DNA of 41,480 nt from a bacterium. GTDB lineage: Bacteria; SZUA-79; Acidulodesulfobacterales; Acidulodesulfobacteraceae. The notes beneath the pieces are model-generated. The model was given only the letters and a program-made list of their open reading frames with translations. It was not told where the DNA came from and ran no database searches. The position numbers and the translations under genes are program-made. Below, in pieces: positions 8,404-18,577 of the stretch. Position 1 is the stretch's first letter, and each line of letters starts with the position of its first letter. The DNA lies in assembly GCA_021800745.1 (NCBI GenBank), contig JAJYYS010000003.1, forward strand, positions 1 through 41,480. Reading direction: 5' to 3'.

Positions 8404-9315
8404 TTATTTATTTATCTTGCAGTGTTTTAAATAATTATCACTTATAATCTCTTCCTTATCAATTTTACTAATAATAGATTTATAAAATTTTATCATTTTG
8501 ACAATTGCATCTTTATAAGATGTAAATTCAAATCCATTCATCTGATTTAAAATTCTTTCATTATTTGAGGCATATTCGTTACTCAAGCCGTTATTTAAAA
8601 CTATAATTTCTGATTTATAATCTGATAGTTCATTAACTAAGTTAGATATGGTAATTAAATCAATTTTTTCGCCTCTTGTAATATTATAGGATTTATGATC
8701 TGTATTATTTTCAACAAAGTATGCAATCATTTTAACTAGATCTTTTACATATATATAATCAAAAAAAACATTCTGGTTTATAGTTATAGGCAAATGAAAC
8801 AAATTTTTTACGATAGCATTGGAAATAAACTTATAACGATAATTTTCATATTCTCCATAACAGCCAAAAATTCTTAAATTAATCATATTGTCAGCTTTTT
8901 CAATGTAACGCGATATCACTGATTTATAAAAACCATACTCGTCAAGAGGTAAATTTAAATAAGCATCCTCTTCTCTAGCGCTGATAATTGGCTTATGTTT
9001 ACCGTATTCCGCCCCCGAACCGAAATTGATAATTTTTTTTACTTTTTTTTCATGTTTCGCCAAATTAAAAAACATTCTCAAATTATATTCTGCAATATTT
9101 TTCATATCTAAAGTATCCCGTCCGCCACCCTTATTTGCCGCATGTACAATAAAATCTATGTGATTTAATTTTATATATTCATCTACGCTGTTTTCATCAA
9201 TTAAATTTAATTCTTTGCTCGGTGGAGAATAAATTTTATAATAAGGATTATTAACCAGATACTCTGTTAAATTTTTTCCTATAAAACCATTTGCGCCGGT
9301 TATAAGAATGTCCAA
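8404..9315 (-). CDS. NAD(P)-dependent SDR epimerase/reductase for a deoxysugar
   Basis: 303 residues. Rossmann motif GANGFIGKN at residues 7-15, FGSGAEYG in the active site and a YGFYKS Tyr-x3-Lys near 123-128, all typical of extended SDR sugar enzymes. With rfbFGH next door, good candidates are a CDP-4-keto-3,6-dideoxyhexose reductase (RfbJ/RfbS-like, giving abequose or paratose) or a YerF-like reductase of a branched keto sugar. The sequence alone does not choose between them. It lies 50 bp downstream of the transketolase pair on the same strand and converges on rfbH. It is markedly AT-rich. Confidence 0.75.
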   Translation of the reverse strand: MDILITGANGFIGKNLTEYLVNNPYYKIYSPPSKELNLIDENSVDEYIKLNHIDFIVHAANKGGGRDTLDMKNIAEYNLRMFFNLAKHEKKVKKIINFGSGAEYGKHKPIISAREEDAYLNLPLDEYGFYKSVISRYIEKADNMINLRIFGCYGEYENYRYKFISNAIVKNLFHLPITINQNVFFDYIYVKDLVKMIAYFVENNTDHKSYNITRGEKIDLITISNLVNELSDYKSEIIVLNNGLSNEYASNNERILNQMNGFEFTSYKDAIVKMIKFYKSIISKIDKEEIISDNYLKHCKINK

Positions 9316-9365
9316 ATCATGACCTCTTGTTATAAATAATGTATCAGCCTGAATAGAAAAGATTC

Positions 9366-10286
9366 TTAATTTCCTAATTTGAGCAATATTTTGTTCTTTA
9401 TGCTTTTTGCGTTTAGTCCATATGTTTCTCTTAGAAATTCCTGATTACCAATTAAAGTAACAAAATTATCTGGCAAGCCTACGCAAGTTAAATTAACTTT
9501 TATATTTTCTTTGAAATAAAAATAGGCAATTCTACTACAAAGTCCGCAAGATGATATATGTTCCTCTATAATAAATATTTCTTGTATTCTCGTCGATATA
9601 TCTTTAAGTAAATCTTCATCTAAAGGCTTTATTGTATGCATACTAACCAATGTTGGATATATACCTTCCTCTTCTAATTCATTAAGTACTTTAACAGCAG
9701 TGCTTAGCATATTGCCGGTTGTCAAAATAGCAATATCATTACCTCTCTTAATAATATTACCTTTGCCAATTTTTAAATTCAATTCCGGAAAATTAATATT
9801 TTCCTCTCCGCTCTTACCCAGCCTTATATAACAAGGCGAACCCAAATCTAAAGATTGTTCTATTACTTTTTCCACCTCCAATGGATCACCTGGAGAAATA
9901 ATCACTAAATTTGGCAAACTAGACATTACCCCTATATCTTCTATTGAATGATGTGTCGGACCTGATGTTCCATAAGAAAGTCCTTCTCCAACTCCTATTA
10001 TTTTTACAGGTAAATTTTGAAGACAAAGATCATTTCTAATTTGCTCCAAACATCTAAATGTTATAAACGGAATTATTGAATAAACAAAAACTTGTTTACC
10101 ACACATTGCCATACCAGCAGCCATACCAATCATGTTTGCTTCTGATATGCCAACATTAATATAATTGTCTGGAAATCTAATTTTAAATTCGTCGAAAACA
10201 GAAAATCCTAAATCTCCAGTAAGAAGATAAATATTTTTATTTCTTTGAACTAATTCAGTTATTTTTTTAACAAATGATTTTCTCAT
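9366..10286 (-). CDS. Transketolase-like C-terminal subunit (split ThDP enzyme)
   Basis: 306 residues. It corresponds to the pyrimidine-binding and C-terminal domains of transketolase: VGISEANMIGMAAGMA near residues 42-57 carries the Glu that activates ThDP, GPTHHSIEDI follows, and a transketolase_C domain ends with IFIIEEHISSCGL. The partner subunit lies 4 bp upstream, so the two chains should form one heteromeric enzyme that transfers a two-carbon ketol unit. Position in the CDP-dideoxysugar cluster suggests a sugar-modifying rather than pentose-phosphate role. AT-rich codon use matches its neighbours in this block. Confidence 0.85.
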   Translation of the reverse strand: MRKSFVKKITELVQRNKNIYLLTGDLGFSVFDEFKIRFPDNYINVGISEANMIGMAAGMAMCGKQVFVYSIIPFITFRCLEQIRNDLCLQNLPVKIIGVGEGLSYGTSGPTHHSIEDIGVMSSLPNLVIISPGDPLEVEKVIEQSLDLGSPCYIRLGKSGEENINFPELNLKIGKGNIIKRGNDIAILTTGNMLSTAVKVLNELEEEGIYPTLVSMHTIKPLDEDLLKDISTRIQEIFIIEEHISSCGLCSRIAYFYFKENIKVNLTCVGLPDNFVTLIGNQEFLRETYGLNAKSIKNKILLKLGN

Positions 10287-10290
10287 TAAT

Positions 10291-11100
10291 TTATCTTAAA
10301 GATTTTATAAATTTTTTAAACTCGTCGACATTAGGACATTTATAATGCCACTCCATCTTATCTTCTATATCTAAAATTCCTTTTCCTTTAATTGTATCAG
10401 CTATTATCATTGAAGGCTTATTTATCTCAAATGGTATATTCTTAAAAATTTGGATCATTTCTTGTAAATTATGTCCATCTAATTCTATACAACTCCATCC
10501 GAATGCTTCCCATTTTGATTTTAGCAATGAAAGGTTTTGTATTTCATTGCTTCTATCATAAGCCTGCCACTTATTTTTATCTATTATTCCAATTAAATTA
10601 TCTAACTTAAACCTTGAAGCCGAAATAGCAGCCTCCCAAACTGAACCTTCCTCGCATTCCCCATCACCCATAAGAATATATGTTTTATAACTTTTTTTAT
10701 CTTTTTTGGCAGACCAAGCAATACCAACACCCATGGATAATCCATGACCTAAGGAACCTGTAGATGCCTCAATACCCGGAATTGAAAACCTTTCTGGGTG
10801 AACTGAGATATTTCTGCCATTTTCTGCGAAAGAATCTAATAAACTTTCTTCAAAAAAACCACATTCGGACAAAACGGCATATAAAGCTGAGACCGCATGC
10901 CCTTTGCTTATAATCAGTCTATCTCTATTTATATAACAAGAATTTGATGGATTAATGTTTAAAATTTTGAAATAAAGAACTGCTAAAATATCAACTATTG
11001 ATAATGCCGAGCCGATATGAGATTCTTTGGATTTGAAATGCATTTTCAATATCCTTTCTCTTATTTTAATGGTTTTATTTCGCAAATTTTCTAAATCCAT
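10291..11100 (-). CDS. Transketolase-like N-terminal subunit (split ThDP enzyme)
   Basis: 269 residues, the usual size for split N-terminal subunits. GHGLSMGVGIAWSAK is followed by GDGECEEGSVWEA and then IIDKN, which together form the ThDP/Mg-binding GDGx(~25)N motif near residues 144-175. HIGSALSIVDILAVLYF and GHAVSALYAVL at the N-terminus are also canonical. It is the first gene of a three-gene minus-strand set (this gene, the C-subunit, then the SDR). Split transketolases recur in polysaccharide loci. The donor ketose and acceptor sugar are not known from sequence. Confidence 0.87.
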   Translation of the reverse strand: MDLENLRNKTIKIRERILKMHFKSKESHIGSALSIVDILAVLYFKILNINPSNSCYINRDRLIISKGHAVSALYAVLSECGFFEESLLDSFAENGRNISVHPERFSIPGIEASTGSLGHGLSMGVGIAWSAKKDKKSYKTYILMGDGECEEGSVWEAAISASRFKLDNLIGIIDKNKWQAYDRSNEIQNLSLLKSKWEAFGWSCIELDGHNLQEMIQIFKNIPFEINKPSMIIADTIKGKGILDIEDKMEWHYKCPNVDEFKKFIKSLR

Positions 11101-11305
11101 TTAGCCTCTTTTATAAATAAAATGTTCTTTAATCACTCATATCACTTTTAGGGTAGCTTTGGGAGAAATAAAAAAATTCTTCATATTTTTAGTAAATATT
11201 GAAGCATATTTTTTGCTTATCGAAAAAATTTTTGAATTGAAGCTTTATTCTTCCATTAGCACTTATTTTTTTTATTAAATAAAATTTAACAATAAAATTA
11301 AATAC

Positions 11306-12409
11306 TTATAACTCTAAATCAGTTTTATATTTTATGGCTTCATCTAAATTTTTTATAATTTGCTTATATTCTTCTATATCCTCTTTAAGATTTTTAATTT
11401 CAGAATCTTTTCTTTTTATTTGCTCAGAAATAAGTTCAAAATATCTATTTGCTTTTGAAATTATAATATCTCTTTCTATTATTGCATTAGATATTAAATT
11501 TCTATCTTGAACCAACATCGATAAATACTGGAATGGAAATGGTATTGGATTGAGGTCGATTTCATTTTTGCCTTCTAATATCTTGGTTTTTTGATATAAT
11601 AAGGGGGATAAGAACATCTCTATAATACCACTGTATATATATTCTCTTGTTTTGCTTTCTACTCCAAATTTATCAAACACGAATTTAAATGCTGCCGGGA
11701 ATGATGTTAAAAATAATATGGTACTCACTTCTCTTCCATTATTCTTTCGCTGTCCAACACAATAATAAGATGTTACAAATCCTTTATTGTTCGACATAGC
11801 TTGTGCTATAATCTCAAGATGAGGGAATAATATAATTTTTGCTATATCAGATTTTACTTCTTGTAAATTTATGACGGCTTTTTTTACAATGCTTGACGAC
11901 AAAAATCCTGACACGCCACAATTTCTTATCATTAAAAATTGATTGAAGTTTACATTGCTAATATCTGTATTAACCATTTGGAGTATTTCATTCGTAACTA
12001 TTTCCTTTGAATCGCCGTTTTGTATCCACTGATAAAAATTAACGGATATATAATCAGGATTATATTCATCTATTATAGACAATATTTTTTTTAATGCACC
12101 GCATGCCAATATATCATCATCCCCAAACATCCAAACATACCTTCCTTTTGATTTTTCAATGGCATTTATTAGATTTAAATCAAAACCCAGGTTATTTTCA
12201 TTTCTTGAATATCTAATAAATGGATATTTTTCAGAATACTCAGCTAATATGCTTGAAGTTTCATCTTCTGACGCATTATCGGAAATAAATATTTCTACGC
12301 TATTGTCAACTTCAATTATTTGCGAAACAATACTATCTAAACATTCCTTGAGCTCTCTGTTTCTGTTCCATGTTGGTATAGCAAATGAAAGCAAAAGTTC
12401 ATTAATCAT
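11306..12409 (-). CDS. Family 2 glycosyltransferase with C-terminal coiled coil
   Basis: 367 residues. It opens with LSFAIPTWNRNRELKECLDSI and ISDNASEDET, the nucleotide-sugar-binding start of GT-A family 2 enzymes; FGDDD near residue 95 is the DxD-type metal site. The last ~50 residues (RKDSEIKNLKEDIEEYKQIIKNL) form a charged coiled coil, possibly for oligomerisation or docking. It probably adds a sugar, perhaps the dideoxy sugar made nearby, to a lipid-linked glycan at the inner membrane. The start overlaps the stop of a small ORF by 4 bp (ATGA), which suggests translational coupling. Confidence 0.85.
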   Translation of the reverse strand: MINELLLSFAIPTWNRNRELKECLDSIVSQIIEVDNSVEIFISDNASEDETSSILAEYSEKYPFIRYSRNENNLGFDLNLINAIEKSKGRYVWMFGDDDILACGALKKILSIIDEYNPDYISVNFYQWIQNGDSKEIVTNEILQMVNTDISNVNFNQFLMIRNCGVSGFLSSSIVKKAVINLQEVKSDIAKIILFPHLEIIAQAMSNNKGFVTSYYCVGQRKNNGREVSTILFLTSFPAAFKFVFDKFGVESKTREYIYSGIIEMFLSPLLYQKTKILEGKNEIDLNPIPFPFQYLSMLVQDRNLISNAIIERDIIISKANRYFELISEQIKRKDSEIKNLKEDIEEYKQIIKNLDEAIKYKTDLEL

Positions 12410-12564
12410 GATTTTATTGTAATCTTTTGTTCTGCTTCCAATATTATTTTACGGATTATTTGCAAATTTTTCGACCAATTATTGGCCATTAAATTATAAT
12501 ATAAAATATTTTTTATTTTTCTTTCATTATTGTCTCTATTAATTAAATAAATATTCAATAACAT
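12406..12564 (-). CDS. Small 52-residue hypothetical ORF coupled to GT2
   Basis: ATG at 12564 to TGA at 12406-12408; 52 residues, Lys/Asn/Ile-rich and helical in composition. The TGA overlaps the ATG of the downstream GT2 as ATGA, and the ATG is 22 bp after the radical SAM gene, so the spacing fits an operon member. There is no clear Shine-Dalgarno sequence. An in-frame TGA lies a few codons upstream, so it could be the 3' remnant of a lost gene. No family recognised. Confidence 0.4.
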   Translation of the reverse strand: MLLNIYLINRDNNERKIKNILYYNLMANNWSKNLQIIRKIILEAEQKITIKS

Positions 12565-12586
12565 TGATTTTATGATTCATAATTAG

Positions 12587-14452
12587 TTATAAATTTGAAT
12601 TTAATAAAGCCTTATCTAATATTTCAGCTTGATTATAAAATATATTTGCATCATCATTTAAATGAAGCTTTACAAGTATATCAGCAAATAGTCTGTGGTA
12701 AAACGGAAAAGTAGGGTCTATTCTCAATGCTTGGCTAATTAATCTGAAAGCGTTTATATAGTCTGCATTTATGTAGCAAATTTCTCCTAATAAATAATAG
12801 GCCTTAGAATGATTCTTGTTTATGCTAATAATTTTATTGAGCAAAGTAATCGAATAGGATAAATTATTATTTTGAAATGATTGGACGGATAAGTCAAATA
12901 ATAAATTTATATAATCATCAAAATTAGGTTCTGGAATTAATTTTGGAATATCAAATCTTTGTGCACATTCATTGCAAGCTAGTCGAAAAGTTTTGCGGTC
13001 ATTAAATATTTCATCAACCGGTAACGAAGGAAAAAAATTATACTGGCCGCAGTGTGGACATATACAGCTTATGCTGTATGATTTACCTCTTTGCTGATCC
13101 ATAGTATCTGCTAATTCATAGCTAATTAATCTGGCCGGTATAATTAAAACGTAGTGCAAGAAAACAATCCAATCAGTTAAATTTTTATAAGTTGAATCAT
13201 CCATTGAGGTAGTATTTATGGGAGGACATCCACATTGAATAAATGCCAAGCTATCTGATATAATGCCTTTTGCAATAGCATCACGGTATATTTTTGTCCC
13301 CGGATAATGTGAAATATAAGCAAGGTTTAATTGAAATTTTCTATGGGTAAGCCACCATTTTAAAGTTTCCATAGCAGTTTGATATGTTTCTGATGTATCG
13401 CCAAAAATAAAATTACCTTGAATATTAATTTTTTTTATATACGTCATATTTAATGCCTTTTCAATATCTAAAGGTTTTATCTTCTTCTTCATAGACATTA
13501 ATACATTTTCGCTTATGCTTTCAATTCCATAAGATATACCTGCACATCCTGAATCTTTCATTAAATCAAGAATGTCTTCCGATACTATATCAACACGCAA
13601 CTGGACCATCCATTTTAAATTATATTTTTTAATTCTTGTACAAAATTCTAATAGTCGTTGTCTATCTACCGCAAATAACTCATCAAGAACTGCGAGTGCA
13701 TTGATATCAAATTTTGATATCAAATATTCTAATTCTTGAAAAAAATTATCCAATGACCGTTCTCTATAGATTTTTCCTAATGGATGAAAACAGAAAGAGC
13801 AGTCATAAGGGCATGAACGGCTTGAAATCATTTCAATCATTCTTGGCTTTATTGTAGGTGAAGAAATTGGAACGGCAAAATCGGTAATTCTTTGATAATT
13901 TAAATGTTCCATTATGCCAAAACCCTCGTAATCAGGCCAAGGCAATTCATCAAGATATTTGATGGGAGGCCTATCAGGAGTCTTGATTATTTTTATTACA
14001 CCATCAGAATCATATTTATAAACTATGCCTTTCACTTCAGACAGATTTAAACCATACTTAATAGCTTGTATTAATTCAACTACTGTTTTCTCTCCCTCGC
14101 CAATAATTCCAAAGTCGGCATCAAGCGCTTTAAGCATTAATTCCGGTTCACTTGAAATGATCCCTCCCCCTACAATCACTTTTGCTACTGGCAATACAAG
14201 TCGCGTAGCAGAAACCACTTCTTTAACAAGATTGTAATGTACCGACAAACCACCTGTTCCGACAACATTCGGCCTTATATAAGCAACAGTCTTGGCAACC
14301 ACACTTTCTGCCGATCCTCGAAAGTTGTTCAAGTTTAAACAATGGACATCATAGCCAGCTTTCTTTAGAGAAGAAGAAATATAAGGAAGCCCTATAGGAA
14401 AAATATGATTACCCTTTGTACTAATTTTGGGAACAATTAATAGGATTTTCAT
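12587..14452 (-). CDS. B12-binding-type radical SAM protein with zinc ribbon and TPR tail
   Basis: 621 residues. Residues 1-135 resemble the cobalamin-binding Rossmann domain of B12 radical SAM enzymes but lack an obvious DxHxxG, so cobalamin may bind without the His ligand. CPYDCSFC near 212-219 supplies the three cysteines for the [4Fe-4S]/SAM cluster, and GNFIFGDTSET near 345 matches the family. Residues ~462-495 contain two CxxC pairs (CPHC, CNEC), a zinc ribbon. From ~520 on there are TPR-like helices (SKAYYLLGEICYINADYINAFRLISQAL). Relatives methylate or rearrange sugars, lipids or antibiotics. In this cluster a sugar or lipid-carrier modification is likely but unproven. Confidence 0.82.
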   Translation of the reverse strand: MKILLIVPKISTKGNHIFPIGLPYISSSLKKAGYDVHCLNLNNFRGSAESVVAKTVAYIRPNVVGTGGLSVHYNLVKEVVSATRLVLPVAKVIVGGGIISSEPELMLKALDADFGIIGEGEKTVVELIQAIKYGLNLSEVKGIVYKYDSDGVIKIIKTPDRPPIKYLDELPWPDYEGFGIMEHLNYQRITDFAVPISSPTIKPRMIEMISSRSCPYDCSFCFHPLGKIYRERSLDNFFQELEYLISKFDINALAVLDELFAVDRQRLLEFCTRIKKYNLKWMVQLRVDIVSEDILDLMKDSGCAGISYGIESISENVLMSMKKKIKPLDIEKALNMTYIKKINIQGNFIFGDTSETYQTAMETLKWWLTHRKFQLNLAYISHYPGTKIYRDAIAKGIISDSLAFIQCGCPPINTTSMDDSTYKNLTDWIVFLHYVLIIPARLISYELADTMDQQRGKSYSISCICPHCGQYNFFPSLPVDEIFNDRKTFRLACNECAQRFDIPKLIPEPNFDDYINLLFDLSVQSFQNNNLSYSITLLNKIISINKNHSKAYYLLGEICYINADYINAFRLISQALRIDPTFPFYHRLFADILVKLHLNDDANIFYNQAEILDKALLNSNL

Positions 14453-14507
14453 TATAGTATAATTATCATAATGTTAACAAATAATACTCAAAATGGAAGC
14501 GTTAGAT

Positions 14508-14525
14508 ATTTCGTGCCAGTCTGAT
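14508..14525 (+). repeat. IS256 terminal inverted repeat, left
   Basis: 18 bp matching the right repeat at 18062-18079 in inverted orientation with two mismatches. It lies 157 bp beyond the transposase stop. Confidence 0.8.
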
Positions 14526-14682
14526 TTTTTATTGGTTAATTTGTAAAAATTATATCATATTTTTTGTTTGTAAATTAAAAATATTCATCGCCGCCGTAAA
14601 AGTTGGTCAAGGTTAATAGACAGCTTTTTCAATAATGGCTTTTTGTTATTTTAAGTCCTAAAATACCTTTAGCATTACCGTA

Positions 14683-15439
14683 TTACAGGTATTTTTCTAT
14701 CCTGTCCGGAAAAAATATCGACAGTTGGGAAAGCGTAAGACCCCAGTTCTGGACCGGCATAGTCCATTTCTTTTTAGCATTCTGTATTCCTAAATACAGA
14801 AGTTTCAAAAGGGAGTTTTCGTTTGGGAACGCGCCTTTTGTCTTAGTGAGCTTCCTGAACTGCCGGTGAACGGATTCTATAATATTGGTGGTATAGATTA
14901 TCCTTCTTATTTCATGGGGATATTTAAAATAAGCGGAGAGATTATCCCATTTATCCTTCCATGATTTAATGACGACGGGATATTTCTTCCCCCATTTTTC
15001 TTCTAATTTTAAAAGTTCGGATTCCGCCGTCTCTTTATTTATAGCTTTATAAACGGGCTTTAAATCCTGAATAAACTCTTTCTGGTTTTTAGAGGCAACG
15101 TATTTAAGTGAGTTTCTTATCTGATGGATTACGCATAACTGTACTTCGGTTTTCGGAAATATGGATTTAATAGCTTCGGGGAAGCCTTTAAGCCCGTCGA
15201 CGGCGGCAATGAGAATATCTTCTATGCCTCTGTTCTTAAGGTCGGTTAAAACGGAAAGCCAGAAGGCTGCGCCTTCGGATTCCGATATGTAGAGTCCTAA
15301 GACGTCTTTTTTGCCGGTTAAATCCACTCCTAAGACGGTATATACGGCTTTATGGACGTAAACGCCGTCTTCTTTAATATTGTAGTGTATGGCATCTAAC
15401 CAGACGAAAGGATAAATCCTTTCTAATGGGCGGGACTGC
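14683..15439 (-). pseudogene. IS256-family transposase, C-terminal part
   Basis: The frame is open from the IS21 junction at 15439. It reads SRPLERIYPFVWLDAIHYN, then GVDLTGKKDVLGLYI and AAVDGLKGFPEAI, then CVIHQIRNSLKYV, with TNIIESVHRQFRK near the end. These are the mutator/IS256 DDE-domain blocks: the Asp in WLDA, the Asp in AAVDG, and the Glu in NIIES. A GTG at 15327 could open a shorter frame, but that product would lack the first catalytic Asp. The missing N-terminal half resumes at 17444 on the other side of the inserted IS21. Confidence 0.9.
15436..15439. repeat. IS21 target site duplication, left copy
   Basis: CTGC here and at 17444-17447. Removing the element and one copy restores the transposase codons for REWQSRPLER, which confirms the junction. 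Confidence 0.75.
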
Positions 15440-15546
15440 TGTCAATAGCGGAATAAAACTGACCCATATGGCGGAATACATTTGACCCACCGGGTTAATT
15501 TAAATTTATTTTATAATCCTCACGCATAATCTTTATGATAAATTAA

Positions 15547-15574
15547 TTTAAGGAGGGGGTACCCCCTCCTTAAA
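15547..15574. terminator. Perfect 28-bp palindrome downstream of istB
   Basis: Arms TTTAAGGAGGGGGT and its exact complement meet at 15560/15561. It lies just after the istB stop and inside the IS end. The GC-rich stem followed by a short A/T run could terminate transcription from either side. The perfect symmetry also permits a protein-binding role. Confidence 0.55.
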
Positions 15575-15581
15575 AACCTTT

Positions 15582-17340
<1,759 letters not shown>

Positions 17341-17443
17341 TGCGATAACTCCTTATTCTTAATAATTTTTTAAGAATGGAGTTTATCACATAGTGGGTCA
17401 ATTCTAAAGCGCCATATGGGTCATTTTAACACCGCCAGCGACA

Positions 17444-17447
17444 CTGC
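17444..17447. repeat. IS21 target site duplication, right copy
   Basis: CTGC, matching 15436-15439 directly next to the right IS21 end. Confidence 0.75.
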
Positions 17448-17671
17448 CATTCTCTTACTTTTTCTATGATTTTATCGGTTATGGCGTTAATAGTAGCTGA
17501 AGATATAGAAATCTGATAAATTTCCTGAATATGTTTGGAAATATCGGCATAGCTAAGACCTAAGGCGTACATAGAAAGTATCCTTTCTTCTATCTCGTCT
17601 GACAGCATAGTCTGGTGTTTTTTGACCATCTGCGGTTCGAAAGAGCCGCTTCTGTCACGGGGAGTATCCAC

Positions 17672-17718
17672 ATTTCAATCCGTATAAACGGCATGCGTTT
17701 ATGAACACGGATTGAAAT
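17672..17718. repeat. Nested-palindrome mini-element (copy 1)
   Basis: Outer 12-bp arms ATTTCAATCCGT (17672-17683) and ACGGATTGAAAT (17707-17718). An inner 7-bp hairpin ATAAACG-GCATG-CGTTTAT (17684-17702) abuts the left arm, with a 4-nt bulge GAAC on the right only. It sits inside the IS256 transposase frame at the point where the conserved protein is interrupted, so it was inserted. The inner part nearly equals ATAAACGAATGTCGTTTAT at 22152-22170. Confidence 0.8.
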
Positions 17719-17824
17719 ATGAAAGAGCCGGAATGGGTCTTTACGGTCTTGGTATTATAGCCGTTTCTTCTGTTGGCTTTGCCGGAAAGAGCGTCCTCGG
17801 CTATATGAGATTCTACTTCGGCAT

Positions 17825-17874
17825 ATATTCTTTTGCATGCTTTTGAAAAGCACTGCTTTTCAGCAAAAGAATAT
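17825..17874. repeat. Nested-palindrome mini-element (copy 2)
   Basis: Outer 12-bp arms ATATTCTTTTGC (17825-17836) and GCAAAAGAATAT (17863-17874). An inner perfect 9-bp hairpin TGAAAAGCA-C-TGCTTTTCA (17844-17862) abuts the right arm, with a 7-nt bulge on the left containing ATGC. It interrupts the same transposase frame between VETAL and YAEVESH. Architecture is as in copy 1 but in mirrored orientation and with unrelated arm sequence. Confidence 0.8.
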
Positions 17875-18061
17875 GAGGGCTGTTTCTACCAGTTCTTTGA
17901 TTAGAGGGGTAAGGACTCCGTCTTCTCCGGTCAGCTTCTTGCAGGACATTAAATCTTTAACCGCCTGGTTAAAGTCGAATGCGGAATTTTTCTTAAGTTC
18001 TTGGAAAATAGATTCGGCTCTTTGCTTCATCTGTCAGTCTCCTTGTATAATGTTAGATTAT

Positions 18062-18079
18062 ACCAGACTGACACGAAAT
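18062..18079 (-). repeat. IS256 terminal inverted repeat, right
   Basis: Reverse complement reads ATTTCGTGTCAGTCTGGT. It lies 32 bp upstream of the transposase ATG, so it also borders the transposase promoter region. Confidence 0.8.
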
Positions 18080-18577
18080 TTTAAACGGTCTCTTCAAAAT
18101 TTATATATTATTTTATATTGCTAATGATTCTGTCCACTCTATGGCCTCTCTCTTTCTTGATGTAAACGGAATCCTTATAAATTATTTTCACCAAGAATAA
18201 AATTATTAATTATTTTTAATATCTACCAGATTTATACATATAATAGTAATCTGTCCTTTAGGCAATATTTTTACGTTTTCCATTTTTATTTATCGTCTCC
18301 TACTTTATATATACATTCCTACGCCGTTATTTTCAAACTATTTTACACAAAGAAAAAGTTTAGTAATATATTGTTAATTTTTAAACATCAAACATTAGAA
18401 AATTAAAATCACACTTATAAACTTATAACTTGACATTATATCCGCCGGATTCTTCAAAAGCCACACTATCTCTTATTTATGCATTCTGAAATAGCATTGT
18501 GTTTAACGCATATTGAATTTACATAGGTTATTTTTTTATTTTTTTGTATCTGCGATTTCAAAATACTTTTTTTTCAT
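18080..18577. other. Intergenic stretch beside IS256
   Basis: About 500 bp of AT-rich DNA between the IS256 end and the GT2-GT4 gene stop. It holds the AbrB-like fragment at 18206-18283. From 18284 to 18577 I see no gene, RNA or convincing hairpin. Confidence 0.5.
18206..18283 (-). pseudogene. AbrB/MazE-type antitoxin N-terminal fragment
   Basis: ATG at 18283 behind GTAGGAGACG, 25 codons. The start MENVKILPKGQITI is the canonical beginning of swapped-hairpin AbrB/SpoVT antitoxins, which normally continue PKEIRKKL. Here the frame diverges after ITI and stops. I infer a truncated antitoxin with its DNA-binding domain cut short and no toxin visible beside it. Confidence 0.5.

Larger units (their letters stand above)
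17444..18030 (-). pseudogene. IS256-family transposase, N-terminal part with two palindromic insertions
   Basis: ATG at 18030, preceded by AAGGAGACTGACAG. The frame reads MKQRAESIFQELKKNSAFDF, then LMSCKKLTGEDGVLTPLIKE and LVETAL, and then meets a ~49-bp palindrome that adds an in-frame TGA and shifts the frame. The sequence resumes as YAEVESHIAEDALSGKANRR and THSGSF, is broken again by a ~47-bp palindrome, and resumes as DTPRDRSGSFEPQMVKKHQ. It ends at REWQ, where the IS21 begins. A GTG at 17671 opens a frame of 81 codons that is only the last fragment. The gene is dead in at least three places. Confidence 0.88.

Noticed and set aside
17672..17874. Possible CRISPR-like repeat pair
   Set aside because: The two palindromes differ in sequence and are separated by transposase coding sequence rather than spacers.
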